From the NCBI GenBank assembly GCA_963834365.1, contig CAWIBS010000032.1, positions 372,001 to 436,000 of the forward strand: a stretch of DNA of 64,000 nt, given 5' to 3'. Shown piece after piece: positions 57,024-64,000 of the stretch. Under the pieces are notes generated by a model. That model worked only from the letters and a program-made list of their open reading frames with translations, ran no database searches and was not told the origin of the DNA. The stretch's first letter is position 1; every line of letters starts with the position of its first letter. The DNA is from CAWJAP01 sp963834365 (GTDB lineage Bacteria; Acidobacteriota; Vicinamibacteria; Vicinamibacterales; Vicinamibacteraceae). The position numbers were made by a program, and so were the translations under genes.

Positions 57024-60000
57024 ATGCTGACCGACGTTTTCATCCGGCGGCCGATCCTGTCGATGGTCTGCTCGCTCGTCATCATCCTGGCGGGCGCCAT
57101 CTCCATCCCCACGCTGCCGATCGCGCGGTATCCGCAGCTGACGCCACCCAGCGTCGCCGTGTCCTCCTTCTACACGGGCGCCAACGCGCAGGCGGTCGAG
57201 AGCGCGGTCACGACACCGCTCGAGCAGGTCATCAATGGCGTCGAGGGGATGACCTACATCCAGTCCTCGAGCACCAACAGCGGCCTCAGCACGATCACGG
57301 TGACGTTCGACATCGGCCGCGATCCCGATCTGGCGGCGGTGGACGTGCAGAACCGGGTCAACCAGGCGCTCGGCCGGATGCCGGCGGAGGTGCGCACCAA
57401 CGGCATCACGGTGACGAAGGGCAGCGCCGGCTTCATGGGCGGCATGGGCTTCTATTCGAGTGACAACCGCTACAACACGCAGTTCATCAGCAACTATCTC
57501 GACATCTACGTCCGCGATGCGATCAAGCGCGTGGCCGGCGTCGGCAACGTCATCATCTTCGGCGAGCGGAAGTATGCGATGCGCCTGTGGCTCGATCCGG
57601 CCAAACTCGCGGCCCGGAAGATCACCGCCGGCGACGTGGTGACGGCGCTGCGCGACCAGAACGTGCAGGTGGCGGCCGGCGCCCTCGGCGACGCGCCCGC
57701 TGCGTCGGACCAGATGTACAACCTGAGCGTGCGGGCGCAAGGCCGACTCACGGAAGTGGACCAGTTCGAGCGCGTCGTCGTGAAGGCCGGGGCGGGCGGC
57801 GCGCTCGTGCGGGTCGGCGACGTCGGGCGGGTGGAGCTCGGCGCCGAGACCTACGCCGCCAACCTGCGCTTTCTCGGGCTCCAGGCGTCGGGCATGGGCA
57901 TCCAGCTCCTGCCCTCGGCCAACGCCCTCGAGGTCTACAACGGCGTGATGGCGGAGATGGCCCGTCTCGAGCGCAATTTCCCGCCGGGACTCGAGTGGCG
58001 GCTGGCGTTCGACAACGTCGCCGTCGTCCGGGAATCGATCAAGGAGGTGCTCATCACGCTGGCCGAAGCCATCGGCCTGGTCGTCCTCGTGATGTTCCTG
58101 TTCCTCCAGAACTGGCGCAGCACGATCATCCCGACGATCACCATCCCGGTCTCGCTCGTCGGCACGTTCGCGTTCATCAAGATCTTCGACTTCTCGATCA
58201 ACACGCTGACGCTCTTCGGCATCGTCCTCGCCACCGGCATCGTCGTCGACGATGCCATCGTCGTGATCGAGAACATCGAGCGGCACATGAGCGAGTACAG
58301 GAAGTCGGCGCGGCGCGCCTCGATCGATGCGATGCGCGAGGTCTTCGGCGCCGTCGTCGTCATCGGGCTCGTCCTCGTGGCCGTGTTCGTTCCGGTCGCC
58401 TTCTTTCCGGGCACGACCGGCCGCCTCTATCAGCAGTTCTCGATGACGATTGCCTTCTCGGTCGTGCTGTCGGTCTTCAACGCCATCACCCTCACGCCTG
58501 CGCTGTCGGCCATGCTCCTCGCGAAGGAGAGCCATACGCACGGACGGTTCTTCACCGCCGTGAACCGGGTCATCGACGGCGGCACGCGGCTCTATGTCGG
58601 CCTGATGCGGCAGACGCTGCAGTGGCGCACCGTCATGCTCCTGCTGTTCGCGCTCGGTCTCTGGGGCACCTGGCTGGTGTTCCGCGCCGTGCCCTCGGCG
58701 TTCGTGCCCGGGGAGGACGAGGGCTACTTCATGACCCTCGTGCAGGCGCCGCCCGGCGCCTCGCTCGAGTACACGACCGGCATCGCGCAACAGATCGAAG
58801 CCATCCTGATGAAGGACCCGGACATCGCGGCCAGCTTCTCGGTGATGGGGTTCAGCTTCAGCGGCGCGGCGCCGAACAACGGCATGCTGTTCACGCGTCT
58901 CAAGGGCTACGAGGAGCGCGGAGGGGCGCGAGCACTCGCTCGACGCGGTGCTCAACCGGGTGCGCGGGCCGATGACGTCGATTCCCGGGGCGATCATCGT
59001 CCCGTTCCCGCCGCCGGCCATCCAGGGGCTGTCGGTGTTCGGCGGCTTTCAGTTCGAGGTGCTGGACCAGTCGGGGGGCGACATCACGGGTCTCGCGAGC
59101 GCTGACGCGGAGCATCGTCGGGGCCGCGGCGAAGAACCCCCGGCTGGCGGGCGTCTTCAGCGCGTTCCGCGCCAACGATCCGCAACTCGTCGTCGACATC
59201 GACCGCGATCGGGCGAGGAGTCTGTCGCTGCCGCTGCGCGAGGTCACCGATGCGCTCCAGGTGTTTCTCGGCTCGCAGTACGTCAACGATTTCGACTTCA
59301 ACAACCGCGCCTACCGGGTCTACGTGCAGGCCGATCAGGCATTCCGGGCTTCACCGCAGCACCTGGGACAGCTCTATGCGCGAGCTGAGAACGGCGACAT
59401 GGTGGCGCTCGACACCGTCGTGCAGTGTGAAGGAGGTGACGGCTCCGCAGGTCATCAACCACTTCAACCTGTTCCGCTCCGCGGAGCTGACCGGGTCGGC
59501 GGCGCCTGGCGTGAGCTCGGGCGAGGCACTGCAGGAGATGGGGCGCTGGCCCGCGAGACGCTGCCGGCCGGGTTCGATTACGCGTGGGCCGGGCAGTCGC
59601 TCGAGGAGATCAAGTCCGGGGCGCAGGCCGGCTACATCTTCGCGTTGAGCCTCATCCTCGTCTATCTGGTGCTCGCCGCGCAGTATGAAAGCTGGGTGCT
59701 CCCGTTCATCATCCTGCTCGGCGTGCCGCTGGCCGTGTTCGGCGCGCTCGGCGCGCAATGGGTGCGCGGCCTGGCCAACGACGTGTTCTGCCAGGTGGGC
59801 CTCGTCATGCTGATCGGCCTGGCCGCGAAGAACTCCATCCTCATCGTCGAGTTCGCCGAGCAGCTGCGCGAGCGCGGCCTGTCGATTATCGAGGCGGCGC
59901 TCGAAGCGGGGCGCATCCGCCTCAGGCCGATTCTGATGACGTCGCTGGCGTTCGTGCTCGGGGTGATGCCGCTCGCGCTTGCGACCGGCGCCGGCGCCGG

Positions 60001-60155
60001 CGCGCGCAACTCGGTCGGGCACGGCGGTGGCCGGGGGCATGATCGCGTCCACCTTCCTGTCGGTCGTGTTCATTCCGGTGCTGTATGTCGTCATCCGTTC
60101 ACTCGCGCCCGGCCGAGCGGCGCCGCGGCGTCGAAGACGAGGAGGTCGTCGGTGA
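57024..60155 (+). CDS. RND efflux pump, HAE1/AcrB-type (five frameshifts)
   Basis: About 1040 residues once reframed. Starts FIRRPILSMVCSLVIILAGAISIPTLPIARYPQ, the normal AcrB-type opening. Membrane segments 2-6 contain GIVLATGIVVDDAIVVIENIERHM, the proton-relay Asp pair (V-D-D), and the second half has GLAAKNSILIVEFAEQLRERG and TAVAGGMIASTFLSVVFIPVLYVVI. Proton-driven export of drugs or lipophilic compounds across both membranes. Frame breaks are at 58928/58929 (GCG plus C), 59097/59098 (GCG plus A), near 59428 (CAG plus T), near 59548 (CC run) and 60019/60020 (GGG plus C). All core motifs survive. Confidence 0.88.
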
Positions 60156-60177
60156 AGCCGGAGAGCGGGAGGCGCAC

Positions 60178-61487
60178 ATGCGTAGCCCGCTCGGATGGCG
60201 TGGAGCCTCGATCGCCGGCGCGCTCGTCGGTGGTCCCGCGACGCTTCGCGCCCAGACGCCTGGCGCACCCGCGGCGCCAGCGGTCCCGCGCCGGCGTCAT
60301 GGCGGTCGTGGAGTTCGACGAAGCCGTCCGGCGCGCGCTCGCGGCGAACCTCGAGGTCGCGCAGGCGGCGCAGTCCATCCTGCGCGCCGAAGCGCTGCTG
60401 CAGTCCGCGCGGTCGGTACTGGTTCCGACGGCGGGCGCGACCGTCACGACCACGCTGTCGACGCGGAGCGCGGGTTCGACGGACAGGTTACGCAGCCGCA
60501 GACGCAGTCGGCGATCGGCGGCTTCGTCTCCTATCCGGTGCTCGCGGCGGCCCGGTGGGCGCAGGCAGTCCAGGCCGCGGACCGGGTCCGCGTCGCGCGC
60601 ATCGGTGCGGAAGAGACGCGGCGGCAGATCGCCATCGCGACGTCGGAGGCCTATCTGCGCATCATCGCGCTCAAGCGCGAGGTCGAAGTGAACGAGCTCG
60701 CCCGCGCGAACGCGCAGGCGCACCTCGACTACGCGCACACGCGACTCGAAGCCGGCGCCGGCAGCAGGTTGAACGAGATTCGCGCCGCCCAGGAGCTCGA
60801 AACCGTCGAGGTGCTGCTCGAAGGGGCGCGGCTCGCCGTGCGGCGGTCGCAGGAAGCCCTCGGGATCCTCCTGGCCGCCGATGCGCCGATCGACGTCGCC
60901 GGAGAACCGATCTTCGAGGAACCCCGGTCACCGACGATGCGTGGATCGCCAGCCGCACGGACATCCGGCTCTTCTACCGCACAGGTGGACGCCGCGGAGC
61001 GGGTCGCGCGCGACAGCTGGAAGGACTGGGTGCCGGTCGGCACCGCGTCGTTCCAGCCGCAGTTCCTGACACCGGACGGCATCTTCCAGCCTTCGGGGAC
61101 GTGGAGCGTCGTCGCGCAGTTCGCGGTGCCGATCTTCGATGGCGGCGTGCGGCAGGCCGCGGCGAAGGAGCGCAGACGTCTGGCGGAGACGGCCCGCCTC
61201 GAGCTGACCGACGGCCAGCTGCGGGCCCGCTCCGAGCAGCGCATCGCACAGGCGGCCGTCGAGAGCAGGTCCGCGGGCTGGCGAGCGCCCGGCTGGCGGC
61301 GCAGCACGCCGACGAAGCCCTCCGAATCACGGACATCGCGTTTCGGGCCGGCGCGACCACCAACCTCGAAGTGATCGACGCCCAGCGCCGGGCCCGCGAC
61401 ACCGACACGCTGGCCGTGATCGCCGAGGACCGCCTGCGCCAGGCGCGTTTCGATCTGCTGGTCGCGCTCGGACGCTTTCCGAAGTAG
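60178..61487 (+). CDS. Outer-membrane efflux channel, TolC/OprM-type (several frameshifts)
   Basis: About 436 residues once reframed. Signal peptide RSPLGWRGASIAGALVGGPATLRAQ, then MAVVEFDEAVRRALAANLEVAQAAQSI (the OEP repeat opening), QAHLDYAHTRLEAGAGSRLNEIRAAQELETVEVLL near residue 180, and a second OEP repeat ending AFRAGATTNLEVIDAQRRARDTDTLAVIAEDRLRQARFDLLVALG. Third gene of the efflux operon, 22 bases after the pump stop. Breaks lie at 60288/60289 (CCG plus C), near 60470 (G run), near 60925 (C run), near 60980 (CGC plus A) and near 61270 (CC run). Confidence 0.85.
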
Positions 61488-61603
61488 GGCACCGGTCGGC
61501 CCCGGACGCGGGCGCCCGTTCAACCCGTCGCGAAGCGACGTTGTATGGGTACAGGCGGTCCGAGCCGACCCCCGGGCAAGGCGCCTCGTCATGCGAGGGA
61601 GCC

Positions 61604-61891
61604 ATGCGACTGGAGTTGCTCGATTCGGGTTCGTGCGAGGGCATCAAAGGGACCGTTCACGGGGCGGCGCTGGGGCTGACGGTGATCATGGGCCTCTACA
61701 ATGCCGCGGCGTGGTTGCGACGGCGCGAGCGACATCTCGCAATCAACACCGTCCTCTACACTGCCGTCACCATCTGGGAGTATCAGCACGTCGTCCATCA
61801 CCGCCGCGCGCTCTTCGCGCGGTGCGAGCCCGACGACGTTGGAGGCATTGGCCCGCAGGATCCGCCGGAAGAGCCACCGTTCGCAGCGTAG
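61604..61891 (+). CDS. Small membrane protein of unknown function
   Basis: A 95-residue protein starting at ATG 61604 after GAGGGAG. Two hydrophobic segments are visible: GTVHGAALGLTVIMGLYNAAAWL (about 17-39) and HLAINTVLYTAVTIWEYQHV (about 45-65), followed by a His/Arg-rich cytoplasmic tail and a Pro/Glu-rich C-terminus (PQDPPEEPPF). The pattern is typical of a two-pass inner-membrane protein. I do not recognise a family. It lies downstream of the efflux operon but a gap of 116 bases and its own ribosome site suggest separate expression. Confidence 0.65.
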   Translation: MRLELLDSGSCEGIKGTVHGAALGLTVIMGLYNAAAWLRRRERHLAINTVLYTAVTIWEYQHVVHHRRALFARCEPDDVGGIGPQDPPEEPPFAA

Positions 61892-62045
61892 GTCGAGAGG
61901 AGTGCAGGTGTGTTGAGCACGAGTCGGCGCAGGCCTTCAGGCCAGCCCGGGCCCACGTTGGCCGTGCTGCAGACACCTGCGCCGTTGACTTCAGCCTTCC
62001 GTCGCGTGCAGGCCCGCAGCCCGCAGCCCGTCAGCCTGTCGCTCG

Positions 62046-64000
62046 TCAGAACTCCAGCGTGAACCCCACGCTCGGGACGATCGGAAACATCCGCTCCGTC
62101 GCATTGCGGACCTCGCCGGTGCGACGGTTGTAGCCGGGGCTGTCGCGCCCGCGCTCGTTGCGGCGGTTGTAGACGTTGACGACCTCGACGTGCAGCGTCA
62201 GCCGGCTCCGTCCGACGTCGAACGTCCGGTTGGCCCGCAGATCGAGGCGCGAGTAGAACGGCAGGCGGACCCTGTTGCGCTCTTCACCCAGGAAGATCCG
62301 TCCGTCCGGCAGTTCCGTGTAGTAGCCCGCCAGCGGCGTGTTGGTCGCCGCGCGCAGCCGGCCCGACACGCTGGAGCGGCTCGACAGCCGGTAGTGCGCA
62401 TAGACATTCACCGCGTGATGCTGCTCGGCATCGCCGTGGAAGACTTCGCCGGTGCGGACGTCTTCGTACTGGGCGTCGGTGTAGGCATAGCCGATCCAGC
62501 CCGAGAGCCCGTTCGCGCTCCGCCGCTGAACGCTCAGCTCGATGCCGCGCGCCGATCCCTCGAGCGCATTCTGATAGCGCGTCAGATCGAGCTCGGGGAC
62601 GATCGCGTCCGTTCACGATCCGGGGCTCGCTTCCCGGGAGGCGGATGCCGTGACTCTCGTCACGATTGAAGGCCGTGGCGAGCCAGCGCCACGATCCGAT
62701 CTGCTGGCCGATTCCCAGGTCCGCGTGCCGGGCCCGCTCGCTGCGGAGCGGCGCTCCGCGCGGGCCGTCCAGTTCCCACACGTCCGGTGATTGCCGGTGG
62801 ACGCCGGAGCCGGCGGCGACGAGCACGCCGGCCGGCAGCAGCAGCTCGGTCTGGACCCAGGGCGAGGCTTTCGTCTCTCCCGTGCTCGTCCATCGATCGA
62901 CCCGGATGCCTGGCGCGACGCGCAGCGCCGCGAGGGGGTGCACCCGTGCCAGCAGGTAGCCGCCCTGACGGGCGCCGCTGGAGCGGAAACGCCGCCGCGC
63001 CAGCAGATCGCCGTCCAGCTCGTAGAACGACTCTTCGCCGGCCGCGTGCAGCGACTGCAGGTGCACGCCGGCCTCGAGCTGCGTGTCCCATCGCGTCCGC
63101 AGGCTCATGTCGGCGCGATACGACGCGTCCCGCTCCGTGCCGGTTTCGAGCGGCGTCGTCGCGGCGTTCTCGTTCGAGAAGCGGTTGTCCACCCCGTAGA
63201 CGCGCTGGGTGAGCACCATCGACGAGCCGAAGGTCGATCGCAGGGCGGCGCTCGCGAGGACCGACCGGTGACGCCCGATCTCGAGCGAGTTCACCTCCGG
63301 GTCTTCCTGCCGCTCGTCGTAGCGCGACCGGCCGGCGACGAAGCTGACGGTGAACGCATGGCGCGGAGACAGATCGACGACGACCTTGCCCTGGCCGTCC
63401 ACGAAGCCGAAGGTCCCCGTCACTTCGGGATCGATCCGCCGAATCAGCCAGTCGAGATAGCTCTTGCGGATCGTGAGCAGCCAGGAGGCGCGGCGCTCCC
63501 GTCCGAGCGGGCCCTCGGCGACGAGCGAGGCGTTGATGGCGCTGACCGAGAGGCGCGTCTGCGTGCGATCGCGGGACCCTTCCGGGTGCGGAAATCGACA
63601 TGGGCGCCCGTCCGATCGCCGTACCGCTGCGGGTAGCTGCCGGCGACGAGCGACACCCCGTCGAGGACGTCGCTGTTGACCATGGCCAGCGATCCGCCGT
63701 CGTCGACGTTGCGCACGGTGTGGACCAGCAGCGAGCTGGGGATGCCATCGAGCGTGACGCCGATGTGCCGGAAGTCGCTGGCGCGGATCGAGAAGTCGCT
63801 GCGGAGATCGTCGCTGCCCGCGACGCCGGGCAGCGTCTGCACGGCGCGCATCGGGTCGTCGGCCAGCAATCCGCGCAGGTTCTGGAGCTCGGCGCTGCCG
63901 ATCGAGATCTGCGACGCGACGCCAGGGGCTTCGCGGGGGAACGAGATCGCCCTGGACTTTGACGTCTTCTTCGTAGGTGCTGGTACCCTCGGCCAGCGGA
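62046..64000 (-). CDS. TonB-dependent receptor, N-terminus beyond the window (frameshifts)
   Basis: C-terminal 640 or so residues of an outer-membrane receptor running off the right edge. The visible plug part reads DDPMRAVQTLPGVAGSDDLRSDFSIRASD and GIPSSLLVHTVRN, then a barrel (SYRADMSLRTRWDTQLEAGVHLQSLH, WLATAFNRDESHGIRLPG) ending RMFPIVPSVGFTLEF with the terminal Phe. Breaks are near 63575 (C run) and at 62607/62608 (GGA plus extra C). The plug sequence of the EMQTLPGV type is close to receptors with a carboxypeptidase-like or secretin-type N-terminal domain, which cannot be seen here. Ligand unknown. Confidence 0.8.

Overview
ORGANISM. GC-rich (roughly two thirds G+C by eye) bacterial chromosome segment, most likely an acidobacterium of the Vicinamibacteria type. 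This is inferred from the gene mix: an Oar-like carboxypeptidase-regulatory TonB receptor, an acidobacterial VWFA-related protein, a Planctomycete-type cytochrome (PSCyt1/DUF1549/DUF1553) gene paired with a DUF1501 gene, PQQ dehydrogenase, many secreted esterases and glycosidases, Tat-exported Gfo/Idh/MocA proteins, and REP palindromes between genes. No rRNA, phage, plasmid, CRISPR or transposase gene was found. The only RNA gene seen is tRNA-His(GUG). LAYOUT. 0-6 kb: secreted TIM-barrel isomerase, BON-LysM protein, a zinc-ribbon plus SPFH pair, and a secreted metallophosphatase with its small partner. 6-12 kb: flavoprotein, DinB protein, a tandem-domain esterase coupled to a propeller protein. 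12-18.5 kb: PTR1-like SDR, two tandem PYROXD2-like desaturases, GcvT-like protein, secreted ferredoxin-like-fold candidate. 18.5-22.8 kb: glyoxylate bypass operon aceB-aceA (ICL2-type, translationally coupled). 22.9-31 kb: GH63-like glucosidase, cupin, PSD1/DUF1501 pair. 31-40 kb: two TonB receptors around a secreted zinc metalloprotease, then a glycosyltransferase. 40-57 kb: VWFA protein, DUF2071, a GH144-esterase fusion lipoprotein, tropinone-reductase-like SDR, PQQ dehydrogenase, HU-like protein, tRNA-His, two Gfo/Idh/MocA oxidoreductases, ABM and DinB proteins. 55.6-61.5 kb: a complete RND efflux operon (adaptor, pump, outer-membrane channel). 62 kb to the edge: a third TonB receptor. REPEATS AND SEQUENCE QUALITY. 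Two features run across the genes. (1) Intergenic DNA is filled with two repeat types: REP palindromes with a GTAG (or GGAG) foot, some paired as BIMEs; and arrays of degenerate heptamers (ACC-ending, GTAGCCC, GGCACAA types), often as inverted pairs and often running right up to a start codon. One SDR gene (45378-46151) is bracketed by inverted copies of a heptamer-BIME composite. (2) About 17 conserved genes carry single-base frameshifts. Where the frame can be reconstructed, the inserted base almost always leaves two different bases at one third codon position (mostly C/G), while the deletions lie in C or G runs. I read these as unresolved strain polymorphism and homopolymer errors in a metagenome-type consensus, not real pseudogenes. 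They are densest in aceB-aceA.
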